From Maribacter sp044594925 (lineage in GTDB: Bacteria > Bacteroidota > Bacteroidia > Flavobacteriales > Flavobacteriaceae), in assembly GCF_044594925.1 (NCBI RefSeq), contig NZ_CP138991.1, positions 2,914,001 to 2,978,000 on the forward strand: DNA of 64,000 nt, written 5' to 3'. Every line of letters begins with the position of its first letter. Position 1 is the first letter of the stretch. Under the pieces are notes generated by a model. That model ran no database searches, was not told the origin of the DNA, and saw only the letters and a program-made list of their open reading frames with translations. The position numbers and the translations under genes were made by a program. Shown in pieces: positions 1-8,433 of this stretch.

Positions 1-524
1 AATGCTCCTGAAAAGAAAATCCCTTCAACCGCAGCAAAAGCTATAAGACGTTCTGCAAAGCTTGGAGACTCAATCCAGTTCAATGCCCAATCCGCTTTTT
101 TCTTTATAGCAGGAAAGTTCTCTAATGCTTTAAATAAAACATTCTTCTCCTTCTCATCCTTTACGTATGTATCTATTAATAGCGAATATGTTTCTGAGTG
201 AATATTCTCCATCATGATTTGAAAACCATAGAAAAATTTGGCCTCGGCATATTGCACTTCACTAACAAAATTCTCCGCTAGGTTTTCATTTACAATTCCA
301 TCGGAAGCCGCAAAAAATGCAAGGATATGTTTTACAAAATAGCGCTCATCCTCACTCATTTTGTTTTCCCAATCATTAAGATCTTCGGTAAGGTCTATTT
401 CCTCAGCGGTCCAAAAACAGGCTTCACACTTTTTATACCATTCCCATAAATCATGATGTTTGATAGGAAAAATTACAAAACGGTCGTCATTTGGTTCCAG
501 AATAGGCTCTAAGGCTGCGGACAT
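1..524 (-). CDS. nrdB: ribonucleoside-diphosphate reductase small (beta) subunit, partial
   Basis: This is the N-terminal ~174 residues of a class I ribonucleotide reductase R2 subunit; the gene runs off the left edge. R2 houses the di-metal/tyrosyl radical cofactor that lets R1 reduce ribonucleotides to deoxyribonucleotides. Reading leftward from the ATG at 524, the protein starts MSAALEPILEPNDDRF. Candidate metal ligands are visible: Asp44 in AEEIDL, and Glu106 and His109 in MMENIHSETY, matching the D/E/H spacing of the family. nrdA is not visible and should lie beyond the edge. The C-terminal half cannot be assessed. Confidence 0.93.
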   Translation of the reverse strand, partial: MSAALEPILEPNDDRFVIFPIKHHDLWEWYKKCEACFWTAEEIDLTEDLNDWENKMSEDERYFVKHILAFFAASDGIVNENLAENFVSEVQYAEAKFFYGFQIMMENIHSETYSLLIDTYVKDEKEKNVLFKALENFPAIKKKADWALNWIESPSFAERLIAFAAVEGIFFSGA

Positions 525-747
525 AGTTTTTACTTTTTAAAATTAGTTGTAAAGAAGATGAAAAGTACCTTCTAATAGGGACTAACAAAGATGTGGAAAT
601 ACGAACGATTTACGAAGTCTGTTTTATCATTTGAAGCACAAAGTTTTTAACACAAGATGTTGAAATCTAAGCTCACAAGTGATGTTTATTGCCCTTAAGG
701 ACTACTCTAATTTTATATAAAATAAATCCGAATGTTGAACACAAAAA

Positions 748-788
748 AATAAACCAAAAAGTATAAATGTTATACCTCTTGGTTTATT
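748..788 (-). terminator. strong leftward Rho-independent terminator hairpin
   Basis: Two nested perfect inverted repeats: AATAAACCAA (748-757) with TTGGTTTATT (779-788), and inside them GTATAA (761-766) with TTATAC (770-775) around a 3-nt loop. The two stems are separated by a symmetric 3x3 internal loop. Read leftward, the stem runs directly into a T-run; read rightward there is none. It therefore ends a leftward transcript, probably the 1709-1005 unit or whatever occupies 805-1004. Confidence 0.7.
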
Positions 789-804
789 AAATACTCAAAG
801 TAAA

Positions 805-910
805 TTAGGCCCAATTGTACGGCTCTTCCTGTGCTTCATCTAATGAAAATGCCCACCAAGTTCTAACTAAGGTAGTTCCCCCGAAACCTATTATTAGACT
901 TGCGACTTAA
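805..910 (-). other. possible gene remnant or short RNA between nrdB and the 178-aa ORF
   Basis: The stretch 525-1004 has no convincing full gene. On the minus strand a short open stretch of about 34 codons without a start ends at 805-807. It reads like a protein C-terminus (…GFGGTTLVRTWW…PYNWA) and stops just before the terminator at 748-788. A second minus-strand ORF of 37 codons overlaps it in another frame. I recognise neither. It may be a decayed gene end, or part of an untranslated RNA using the terminator. Between 525 and 747 I see only the nrdB upstream region. Confidence 0.2.
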
Positions 911-1004
911 CAGTCTAGCTGCATCCGTCACTTTTTTGGCGCTCAAAACACTGGGCAAAAATATATTCGAAAACATATTTTCTGAGCCGTACCTCTTATT
1001 GGCC

Positions 1005-1541
1005 TTAATTCTTTCTAGTTTCAAACTCACCATATACGACCATGTTCTTTCCTTTCTCGTTTATAAACTGCATATTTAAATTTGCTTTGATTGTGTTATC
1101 GTTCATTGAAACTAATTCAATATTACCTGCTTCTGAAAAAAATGGTTTCTCACTAATAACATCCATATTAACAACACCAAAAATGCCATTAAAGTCATTT
1201 AAAAATCCATCTATTGGAGCAACAATATAATTTTCATTACACCTATCAGCAAATTTAGAATCACCAGTAATGAAAAGTGATATCGTGTAAGGCTGCACCT
1301 CTTCTTGTATAAGCAGTTCTAGTTTTAAAACATTTTTACCATACGTTGTATCATAGGTGTCTACTTTGATTTCAACCTCAGAAGACGCGTCTAAAACCTT
1401 GACAAAATTATAGTTGTGATACGAGAAATTATGGATGTCTTTGGAATGTATGTCAACCCCCAAGGACCTATTGGATATTAAAAGCATAGGTAAGAATCCT
1501 AAAAAGAGTAGTTTGCAAATTTTCATTAACGTATTTGGCAT
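1005..1541 (-). CDS. hypothetical exported protein
   Basis: A 178-residue protein I do not recognise. Residues 6-28 form a hydrophobic signal-like segment (MKICKLLFLGFLPMLL), so the working start could be Met6 rather than Met1. The rest is soluble, with alternating polar/hydrophobic strands and one cysteine (DRCNENY) after the signal, consistent with a small exported beta protein. It lies 15 bp downstream of a 50-codon membrane/secreted peptide gene, and the next strong terminator is at 748-788, so the two are probably one transcript. No function is proposed. Confidence 0.6.
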   Translation of the reverse strand: MPNTLMKICKLLFLGFLPMLLISNRSLGVDIHSKDIHNFSYHNYNFVKVLDASSEVEIKVDTYDTTYGKNVLKLELLIQEEVQPYTISLFITGDSKFADRCNENYIVAPIDGFLNDFNGIFGVVNMDVISEKPFFSEAGNIELVSMNDNTIKANLNMQFINEKGKNMVVYGEFETRKN

Positions 1542-1556
1542 TTCTCTAAACTTGAT

Positions 1557-1709
1557 TTAATCAGCTTTTTGGTTAACAAAAGTCTTATTCGTTACTACTG
1601 CTTTATGAGCAGCAGAATCTTCAATATTTGCGTTTTCCGATTTGCCAATTAAAACAGCGATACATAATGTAAGTAAAAGAAAAACAAACATTAACATACA
1701 TTTTTTCAT
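1557..1709 (-). CDS. small secreted or membrane peptide, 50 aa
   Basis: A 50-codon ORF starts ATG at 1709 and stops TAA at 1557-1559. It begins MKKCMLMFVFLLLTLCIAVL, a basic start followed by a long hydrophobic stretch, and ends in a short polar tail of about 28 residues. This is a signal peptide or single membrane anchor with a small exported tail. It sits immediately upstream of the 178-residue exported protein on the same strand. No homologue is recognised; coding status rests on the start, hydrophobic core and spacing. Confidence 0.45.
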   Translation of the reverse strand: MKKCMLMFVFLLLTLCIAVLIGKSENANIEDSAAHKAVVTNKTFVNQKAD

Positions 1710-2048
1710 GACTAGGTTCTTAATGGTCGTTTGTATTATCTATATTTTAAGATAATAAAATGTCGAGTTATTGAAAGCTAAATTAGACCAAGACGCGCCT
1801 CTTAATAGTCATTATGTATATTTTGCTTATTTTCTTGTGTAATTGGGCAAACTTATATTTCAGGGTCAAAATTACTAACAATTAATGTAATCTTTTTCTT
1901 GTTAATTTAATGATTTTCCATCACTACACTAAGCACTTAACATTTAATACCAGTTATACTCCAATAAGTTCCATTGACACAAAAATGTCTCATTCTATAA
2001 AGTGAAATCTTATTTTTAACTAACTTCATTCTTTGATTTATCTTATAT
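1710..2048. other. intergenic region, divergent
   Basis: About 340 bp separating the leftward small-peptide gene from the rightward response-regulator gene. It is AT-rich and must hold both promoters, but I see no clear flavobacterial TTG-N19-TAnnTTTG pair and no significant inverted repeat. No gene is evident. Confidence 0.5.
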
Positions 2049-2783
2049 ATGTTAGAAGCCGTTATTGTTGACGATGAAATAAAAGCTTTAAAAAGCCTTA
2101 CCTGGGAACTGACTAACTTCAGTGAAGAAATAAATGTATGCGCATCTTTCACTAACCCATTTGAAGCTCTAGCTTATTTAGAAAAAAACACCCCTGATTG
2201 TCTTTTTCTAGATATTGAGATGCCTACCATGGACGGATTTCAATTTATACAGAAACTTACCAATAAAAATTTTCCCGTAGTCATTACCACTGCGTACAAT
2301 CAATACGCTATTAAAGCACTAAAAAATGAAGCTATTGATTACCTACTTAAACCCATAGACACGGATGATTTAAAAGAAACGATTATCAAAATAAAGAAGT
2401 TTAACTCTAAAAATTTTACCGCTGAAAAGCTAGAACAAATTCTACTAAATTTCAACTCCAATCTCGTAAACAAAAAAATTACCCTAAATACAGATGGTAA
2501 ACTTCTATTTTTAGAAAGTGACGAAATACTGTACGCAGAATCTGACGGTAATTACAGTACCATTTTCCTTGCTGATGGGCAAAAGATTGTTTTGACAAAA
2601 AAACTAAAAGAAGTTAATGCCTTATTACCCCAAGATAGTTTTTTTAGAATTCACAATTCTTATGTGATAAACCTAAATAAGATAAAGGAATTTTTAAAAA
2701 CTGACGGGTATGTTGTGCTGAAATCCAATCATAAAATTCCTGTTTCCAGACAAAAGAAATCGGATTTTCTCGATTTATTATAA
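2049..2783 (+). CDS. LytTR-family response regulator
   Basis: A 244-residue cytoplasmic response regulator. Residues 1-120 are a CheY-like receiver: acidic pocket Asp8-Asp9 (VDDE), phospho-acceptor Asp55 in FLDIEMP, a Thr at ITTAYN and a Lys in LLKPID. Residues ~140-244 are a LytTR DNA-binding domain (ESDGNYSTIF, FFRIHNSYVINL, IPVSRQ). LytTR proteins bind direct repeats in promoters. The gene ends 8 bp before a TPR-containing LytS-type histidine kinase, its evident partner. Target genes are unknown; the window offers no obvious regulon. Confidence 0.9.
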   Translation: MLEAVIVDDEIKALKSLTWELTNFSEEINVCASFTNPFEALAYLEKNTPDCLFLDIEMPTMDGFQFIQKLTNKNFPVVITTAYNQYAIKALKNEAIDYLLKPIDTDDLKETIIKIKKFNSKNFTAEKLEQILLNFNSNLVNKKITLNTDGKLLFLESDEILYAESDGNYSTIFLADGQKIVLTKKLKEVNALLPQDSFFRIHNSYVINLNKIKEFLKTDGYVVLKSNHKIPVSRQKKSDFLDLL

Positions 2784-2791
2784 TAGTATTA

Positions 2792-4777
2792 ATGGGGATT
2801 CATAAGTCAATAAATCACTGCTGCCCTGTTGTTAGCAAACCGCTTGGATTACATCTTCGCTTTCTATTAACCATTATTTTTTTTAATCTTTCTGCGAATT
2901 TATGCCACGGGCAAGAAATTCCTGAAACCTTTAAAATTAGGATAGACAGCTTGGTCAAAGCTGCTCCAAAAACCTACTCTGAGATAGATAAAGCACTACG
3001 TCCGTTTAGAAAGGATACTATCTTGATGCGCTATTTTACTACTAAAGCAAGAGAAAATAATTATTTTGATGGGCAGGCTTACGCGCTGAATCAAATTGGA
3101 CGCACCTACCGAAGTATCTCCGAGTTCTCCAAAGCGCTCATCTCTTTTCAAGAAGCACTCGACGTTTCCCGAAAAGCTGAAAATATAGAATTTAGGGTTT
3201 ACAGCCTTAACATGATCAGTGTTGTCTTTAGAAGAACTGATGCCATAAAATCTGCCCTAGACTACAGTCAAGAAGCCCTAGAGCTAGCTGAAACCGTAAA
3301 AAACCCATCCGTTGGCCTCAAAAGGAGTATTAACGTTTCATTGAACAGTATTGGAAATATATATCAGATTTTAGAACAATATGATTTAGCCATTGAAAAG
3401 TTTAACCAATCCATGCGACTGGAAAAAGAACTTGAGAACAAATTAGGTCTTGCTATAAACTATCAAAATGTCGGCGAGTGTTATGAAGCTCAAGGTAAAC
3501 TTGAGGAAGCTTTGGATAGTTTTCAAAAATCCTTGGCCTATAACATTGATATAGACTCAGAAAAAGGGAAAATCATTTGTAACTATAGTATTGCGCACGT
3601 ATATGTGCACCTTGGCAAGATGCAAGAGGCATTAAAATTGTTAAATAAAGCCCTAGTCGCTGCAAAACCACTAGGCGACCAAAAAATCATTTCCTCTATT
3701 TATATTAATCTTGGCTGGACCTATATTCAATTAAGTAATTACAACTTAGCTGAAAATAATCTTACCAAAGGACTAAGGATAGCAAGGGAATACAACCTGC
3801 CAGCTGAAATTGCAGAAGCCAATAAATTTCTATCTGAACTTTGGATTAAAAAGGATGATTTTAAAAAGGGTATGGCCTTTTATAAGGAAGCGAAAAAATA
3901 TGAAGATCAGATTACAAGCAATCTTAATTTAAGATATGTGAACGATATGATCGTGAGATATGAATCTGAAAAACGAAGTAACCAATTAGAAATTTTAGCT
4001 AAAGAAAATGAAACTGTTCGGTTAAAACTAAGGAAGAACCGCACCATGCTGCTTATTAGCGGTATTGCTCTAGCGCTATTGGCCGGTATTCTTTACATTC
4101 TATACAGACAATACCAACTGAACAACGAAAAAAAGCTGCTTACCTTGGAACAGACAATGTTACGTAGCCAAATGAATCCTCATTTCCTTTTTAATTCCTT
4201 GAACTCCATAAAATTATACATCATCAATAATGAGAAAAAGAACGCTGTTCATTATTTGAACAAATTCTCCAAATTGGTGCGTAAAATATTAGAAGCTTCT
4301 TCCCAAAGGGAAATACCTTTAGCTGAAGAGTTAGAAACGGTAGAGCTCTATATGAATATTGAAAATATAAGATTCTCCAACGAAATAAATTTTAAGATCA
4401 AAGTAGACAAAGCCCTAGATGTGCATACCATAAGGATACCCTCACTTATATTACAACCCTTTCTAGAAAATGCACTATGGCATGGCCTATCTTCAAAAGA
4501 AGGTGAGAAGAATATCTCTCTGGAGGTTCAAAAAGCTCAAGATGGTTTTATAAAAATCTCTATTGTAGACGATGGTGTGGGTAGGGATGCTGCAGAAAAA
4601 ATAAAGCAAGGAAAAGTATTAAAACGAAAATCTGTTGGAATTGATATTACAAAAGAAAGGTTGGCGAATTTTTCGAAAGACTATCAAAATTCTTTCCATG
4701 TAGAAATAATAGATGTTTACGATGATTCAAATAATCCTTCTGGAACTAAGATAGTTCTACATATCCCTACTATTTAA
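2792..4777 (+). CDS. TPR-repeat sensor histidine kinase (LytS/YehU type)
   Basis: A 661-residue membrane kinase. An N-terminal signal-like segment (~residues 24-40, ending near HGQE) is followed by TPR repeats over ~90-370, a coiled stretch, one transmembrane helix at ~418-437 and a His_kinase domain with phospho-acceptor His464 in QMNPHFLFNSLNS. The ATPase part shows an N-box (LILQPFLENALWHG) and a G1 box (VDDGVGRDAAE). TPRs would lie in the periplasm and the kinase in the cytoplasm. It is paired with the LytTR regulator 8 bp upstream. Its end overlaps the convergent DUF3109 gene by 8 bp. Confidence 0.9.
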   Translation: MGIHKSINHCCPVVSKPLGLHLRFLLTIIFFNLSANLCHGQEIPETFKIRIDSLVKAAPKTYSEIDKALRPFRKDTILMRYFTTKARENNYFDGQAYALNQIGRTYRSISEFSKALISFQEALDVSRKAENIEFRVYSLNMISVVFRRTDAIKSALDYSQEALELAETVKNPSVGLKRSINVSLNSIGNIYQILEQYDLAIEKFNQSMRLEKELENKLGLAINYQNVGECYEAQGKLEEALDSFQKSLAYNIDIDSEKGKIICNYSIAHVYVHLGKMQEALKLLNKALVAAKPLGDQKIISSIYINLGWTYIQLSNYNLAENNLTKGLRIAREYNLPAEIAEANKFLSELWIKKDDFKKGMAFYKEAKKYEDQITSNLNLRYVNDMIVRYESEKRSNQLEILAKENETVRLKLRKNRTMLLISGIALALLAGILYILYRQYQLNNEKKLLTLEQTMLRSQMNPHFLFNSLNSIKLYIINNEKKNAVHYLNKFSKLVRKILEASSQREIPLAEELETVELYMNIENIRFSNEINFKIKVDKALDVHTIRIPSLILQPFLENALWHGLSSKEGEKNISLEVQKAQDGFIKISIVDDGVGRDAAEKIKQGKVLKRKSVGIDITKERLANFSKDYQNSFHVEIIDVYDDSNNPSGTKIVLHIPTI

Positions 4778-5339
4778 GATGCTCTTGCGCAACTTCTTCC
4801 AATTCATTGTACCAATCGGCTCCAAACTTACGGACCAAGGCCTCTTTAACGAATTTATAGATAGGCACTTTCAGTTCTTCCCCTAAAGAACAGGCCGGGT
4901 CGCAAATTTGCCACTTATGGTAGTTTACCGCAGTAAGTTCCGTGTATTCCTTAATTCTAACAGGGTACAAATGGCATGAAACTGGTTTTTTCCAATTGAC
5001 CTTACCTTGATTATAGGCCTCTTCAATACCGCACTTCGCTATTTTTTTTTCGTTGAAAATAACGTAGGCACATGCACTTCCATTAATTAAAGGTGTTTCC
5101 CATTCTCCATCATCTCCCTTTACAAAAGCTCCCTTTTCCTCTATAACGGCAATCCCTTCCTCACTTAAAAAAGGTTTTACTTTGGAATAGATATCTACCA
5201 AAATTTCAGTCTCCTTATCTTCAAGTGGCGCACCCGCATCTCCGTCTATACAGCAAGCCCCTTTGCAAGCATTGAGATTACACACAAAATCGTTTTCAAT
5301 AATCTCTTCTGATACTATAGTTTTCCCTAATTGAAACAT
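4770..5339 (-). CDS. DUF3109 family cysteine-rich protein
   Basis: A 189-residue cytoplasmic protein of the DUF3109/YkgJ-like cysteine-cluster type. Cysteines are arranged in groups: CNLNACKGACC near residues 20-30, single Cys near 89 and 102, CHLYP around 122, and CDPAC near 146-150. Such spacing suggests metal or Fe-S binding, as inferred for the YkgJ-like superfamily; the biochemical role is not established. Length matches the flavobacterial family (~190). The gene is convergent with the kinase gene and overlaps its last codons. Confidence 0.85.
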   Translation of the reverse strand: MFQLGKTIVSEEIIENDFVCNLNACKGACCIDGDAGAPLEDKETEILVDIYSKVKPFLSEEGIAVIEEKGAFVKGDDGEWETPLINGSACAYVIFNEKKIAKCGIEEAYNQGKVNWKKPVSCHLYPVRIKEYTELTAVNYHKWQICDPACSLGEELKVPIYKFVKEALVRKFGADWYNELEEVAQEHLK

Positions 5340-5453
5340 GCGCTATTTTATAAAGGCAAGATACATTATTTCTTACCTACGAATAATATAAGAATTGACT
5401 AACTAAACATCCAAAACCATATTTATAGACGTAAATTTGCAAAAATATTGAAA

Positions 5454-6038
5454 ATGGATTTTAATTTTAACTTAAGAGAGATTGCTACGGCTAGCATGGT
5501 TCTTTTTGCCGTCATAGACATATTAGGAAGCATCCCAATAATTATAGGACTTCGCAATAAGGTTGGGCATATTCAATCTGAAAAGGCCTCTATAGTTGCC
5601 GCATGTATTATGGTAGCCTTTTTATTTTTGGGAGAGGAAATACTTAAGCTCATAGGCATTGATGTAAATTCCTTTGCCGTTGCAGGTGCATTCATTATCT
5701 TTTTTCTAGCTATTGAAATGATTTTAGGAATACAGTTGTACAAGGATGATGAACCGGAAAGTGCCTCAATAGTTCCCATAGCATTCCCGCTCATCGCGGG
5801 AGCCGGAACATTAACCTCACTGCTCTCCCTAAGAGCGGAATATCACGTTGAAAATATAATCGTTGCTATCATAGTAAACATTATTTTCGTTTATATCGTT
5901 CTTAAATCTTCTGTTAGGTTAGAAAAAATATTAGGCAAAAACGGTGTCAACGTTATTCGGAAAGTCTTTGGTGTTATATTAATGGCAATTGCGGTGAAAT
6001 TATTCGCGACCAATATTAATGAGCTTCTAAATCATTAA
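5454..6038 (+). CDS. MarC family integral membrane protein
   Basis: About 194 residues from the ATG at 5454; the frame is open to a TTG two codons earlier, but the ATG is the better start. It has six hydrophobic segments and the family's PIAFPLIAGAGTLTSLLSL motif near the middle. MarC/UPF0056 proteins are inner-membrane proteins of unclear function; the old link to multiple antibiotic resistance has been withdrawn for E. coli MarC. A possible -7 element TAAATTTG lies at 5432-5439. A small membrane protein gene follows 33 bp downstream and may be co-transcribed. Confidence 0.88.
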   Translation: MDFNFNLREIATASMVLFAVIDILGSIPIIIGLRNKVGHIQSEKASIVAACIMVAFLFLGEEILKLIGIDVNSFAVAGAFIIFFLAIEMILGIQLYKDDEPESASIVPIAFPLIAGAGTLTSLLSLRAEYHVENIIVAIIVNIIFVYIVLKSSVRLEKILGKNGVNVIRKVFGVILMAIAVKLFATNINELLNH

Positions 6039-6071
6039 AAAAGAATGTATTTTTACCTATAAATATTGATT

Positions 6072-6275
6072 ATGAACAAAACACTTATTGTAATCCTGAT
6101 TGTTCTAGCATTAGCTTTAATAGCTTATAATGTTACTTTGGTCAATTTTTCAAATCCTTTGGAAGGTAACAGTATTGTAGCTATCATTGGGATAATGGCA
6201 TCTTTATGTGCTATTGTTCTATTATTACTTTATGTTATGAGTAAAAAGGTACAGAAAGAAGTTGATAAAGATTAG
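6072..6275 (+). CDS. small two-helix membrane protein
   Basis: 67 residues from the ATG at 6072. Two hydrophobic helices (TLIVILIVLALALIAY and a second at ~38-57) are joined by a short polar loop and end in a Lys-rich tail (MSKKVQKEVDKD). No family function is known to me. It follows marC closely in the same direction, and its last four bases overlap the stop region of the convergent S41 protease gene. The size and clean hairpin topology support a real gene. Confidence 0.65.
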   Translation: MNKTLIVILIVLALALIAYNVTLVNFSNPLEGNSIVAIIGIMASLCAIVLLLLYVMSKKVQKEVDKD

Positions 6276-7894
6276 TTATTTGCCTCAATAGCTGCTGCTT
6301 CTCCCTGTTTAACAGGCGGATTATCCAGCTCTAAAACTTTCTGAAGCATGGCATCTTCACTGCTCTTTATTTTGGCATGAATATCTTCATTGAACAGTTG
6401 GTCCGCTAAGGCTGCTTTTAGATATAGTTTTATACTAACTTCAAAATCATAGAAATTCATTTTAAGATTTCTATTTACGGAGTAGTCCACGAATTTTTCA
6501 AAAAGAATATCGTCGACCCTAAACTCATTCACAAATTCTTTTTCGGTATATTGATTGTATCTATTTCTGTCTTCATCTAAGTGCTCAAAAACAAAGAAAG
6601 AAAGAAATCCTAAGCTATCCATACTCTCCACAGCCTCTTCTTCGTTAGTACCAATAGGAACAAAAACATCTGGGACTATACCTCCACCACCATACACTAT
6701 TTTTCCTTTTGGAGTGGTGAATTTTAGGGAATCGGCAACTTTTATACTATCAACTGATATCATTTCTCCACTATGATATCTTTCTGTAAATCGCTTGTAA
6801 TAATCCTTGTTGCCTTTTGCATATGTTTTTTGAATACTTCTGCCTGTAGGAGTGTAGTATCTAGATACGGTTAGCCGCACTGCGGAACCATCTCCAAGTG
6901 CCATCTCCCGTTGCACCAATCCCTTCCCGAAAGAACGACGCCCAACAATGGTACCAATGTCATTATCCTGTAACGCTCCAGCTATAATTTCACTTGCTGA
7001 AGCAGAGCGTTCATTTATTAAGACGTAAATAGGTTTATCTTCAAAACTACCACTATCCGTAGCGTATGTCTTATCTATTTTCCCTTTTTTATTTTTAGTA
7101 AAAAGTATCAGTTTACCTTCTTTCAAAAATTCATCGGCCATCTGCTCGGCAATACCCAGATATCCTCCTGGATTATCCCTTAAATCCAATACTAGTTTTT
7201 TGGCTCCTTTTTTCTGAAGTTTTTTCAAGGCCAATTTAAATTCTTTAAAGGTAGATTCCGCAAACCTGTTAACCTTAATATAACCCATATCGTCCTTCAA
7301 CATATACTGAGCCTTAACACTTTTAATAGGAACCACGCCCCTATTGACAGTAACAGAAAATGTCTTGTCCTCTGATTGCCGATAAACAGTTAATTTAACG
7401 GGAGAGCCCTCTTTTCCCTTTAATTTATCTACGATAATATCACTAGGCATTCCTTTACCGAACAATGTATCATTATCCGCCATAAGGATACGGTCGCCAG
7501 GCTTAATGCCCTTTACGAAACTAGGCCCATTTTTTATAGCTCTAATTACGGCAATAGTATCTCGGTAAGGGTAAAAATTAACTCCTATTCCAACGAAATC
7601 ACCTTTCATATTCTCAGAAACACGGGTCATATCTTTTTCTGGAATATACACGGAATGTGGGTCAAGTTTTTCCAAAATACTGTTTACCGTTACATCAACT
7701 ATACTGTCGGTGTTTACATCATCTACATACTCATAGTCTATATAGTCTATTAGTCTGTTTAGCTTGTCTTTTTTAGAATTGGTAGTAAAAAGTCTTTCTG
7801 GAGTATCGTTAAAATGCAGTTTTCCTCCTACAAATATGCCTAGAGCAAGTGCAGCGGCTATTAATGTCGGTATTAAGTAACTATATTTCTTCAT
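6272..7894 (-). CDS. S41 family C-terminal processing peptidase (CtpA/Prc-like)
   Basis: A 540-residue serine protease with one N-terminal membrane helix (~residues 5-24), placing the body in the periplasm. A PDZ domain spans ~95-185 (GIGVNFYP, KPGDRIL). The S41 core follows, with the SASASE motif at 297-302 carrying the nucleophilic Ser and the general base Lys324 in SFGKGLVQ. C-terminal processing peptidases trim or degrade envelope proteins from their C-termini. The gene starts 19 bp after the dCMP deaminase gene on the same strand, so the two are probably co-transcribed. A helical C-terminal extension (~420-540) is typical of Bacteroidota members. Confidence 0.93.
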   Translation of the reverse strand: MKKYSYLIPTLIAAALALGIFVGGKLHFNDTPERLFTTNSKKDKLNRLIDYIDYEYVDDVNTDSIVDVTVNSILEKLDPHSVYIPEKDMTRVSENMKGDFVGIGVNFYPYRDTIAVIRAIKNGPSFVKGIKPGDRILMADNDTLFGKGMPSDIIVDKLKGKEGSPVKLTVYRQSEDKTFSVTVNRGVVPIKSVKAQYMLKDDMGYIKVNRFAESTFKEFKLALKKLQKKGAKKLVLDLRDNPGGYLGIAEQMADEFLKEGKLILFTKNKKGKIDKTYATDSGSFEDKPIYVLINERSASASEIIAGALQDNDIGTIVGRRSFGKGLVQREMALGDGSAVRLTVSRYYTPTGRSIQKTYAKGNKDYYKRFTERYHSGEMISVDSIKVADSLKFTTPKGKIVYGGGGIVPDVFVPIGTNEEEAVESMDSLGFLSFFVFEHLDEDRNRYNQYTEKEFVNEFRVDDILFEKFVDYSVNRNLKMNFYDFEVSIKLYLKAALADQLFNEDIHAKIKSSEDAMLQKVLELDNPPVKQGEAAAIEANN

Positions 7895-7913
7895 TCTTTA
7901 ACTTCTTTATCTA

Positions 7914-8345
7914 CTATTCCGTTATCTCTGGCATATGGATCAAAGCCACCCCTGCCTTTTCTAAAAAACGTAAACCGGAATCATCCTTATAACCAACTTG
8001 GTACACCACACGTTTTATGCCAGATTGATGAATAAGTTTACTACATTCCCTACAAGGAGACAATGTAATATATAGTGTTGCACCTTGACAAGATTGTGTA
8101 GATGCTGCTACTTTTAAAATAGCATTGGCCTCTGCATGTAATACATACCATTTCGTGTAGCCCTCTTCATCCTCACAGTAGTTTTCAAAACCTGTTGGTG
8201 TACCATTATAACCATCAGAAATAATCATACGATCCTTAACGATTATAGCCCCTACCTGCTTGCGTTCACAATAGGATAGTTTCCCCCATTCCTTTGCCAT
8301 TCTTAAATAGGCCTTATCGTATTTTTTTTGTTTGGATTTCTTCAT
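7914..8345 (-). CDS. dCMP deaminase family protein (ComEB-like)
   Basis: A 143-residue zinc-dependent cytidine/deoxycytidylate deaminase. The zinc site and catalytic Glu are visible: His70-Ala-Glu72 in VLHAEANAI and Cys98-X2-Cys101 in SPCRECSKL. The family converts dCMP to dUMP, feeding thymidylate synthesis. A basic N-terminus (MKKSKQKKYDKAY) precedes the fold. It stands upstream of and close to the S41 protease gene, an arrangement I believe common in flavobacteria though functionally unexplained. Substrate specificity cannot be fixed from sequence alone. Confidence 0.9.
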   Translation of the reverse strand: MKKSKQKKYDKAYLRMAKEWGKLSYCERKQVGAIIVKDRMIISDGYNGTPTGFENYCEDEEGYTKWYVLHAEANAILKVAASTQSCQGATLYITLSPCRECSKLIHQSGIKRVVYQVGYKDDSGLRFLEKAGVALIHMPEITE

Positions 8346-8433
8346 CAGTTATTATGATACTACCCTTGAAAAACTAAGATACCGGCTTTACTATTCCCCC
8401 ACAACCTCTTATGGTTAATTTTAACAAAACACC

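Noticed and set aside
805..1004. tmRNA-like or group II intron domain V-like look (GTACGGCTC at 817-825)
   Set aside because: No tRNA-like acceptor end, no matching GAAA-capped domain V stem and no reverse transcriptase; only a few bases agree.
1974..2001. TTGACA-N16-TATAAA resembling an E. coli sigma-70 promoter upstream of the response regulator
   Set aside because: Bacteroidota sigma factors use TTG/TAnnTTTG; in AT-rich DNA such a match occurs by chance.
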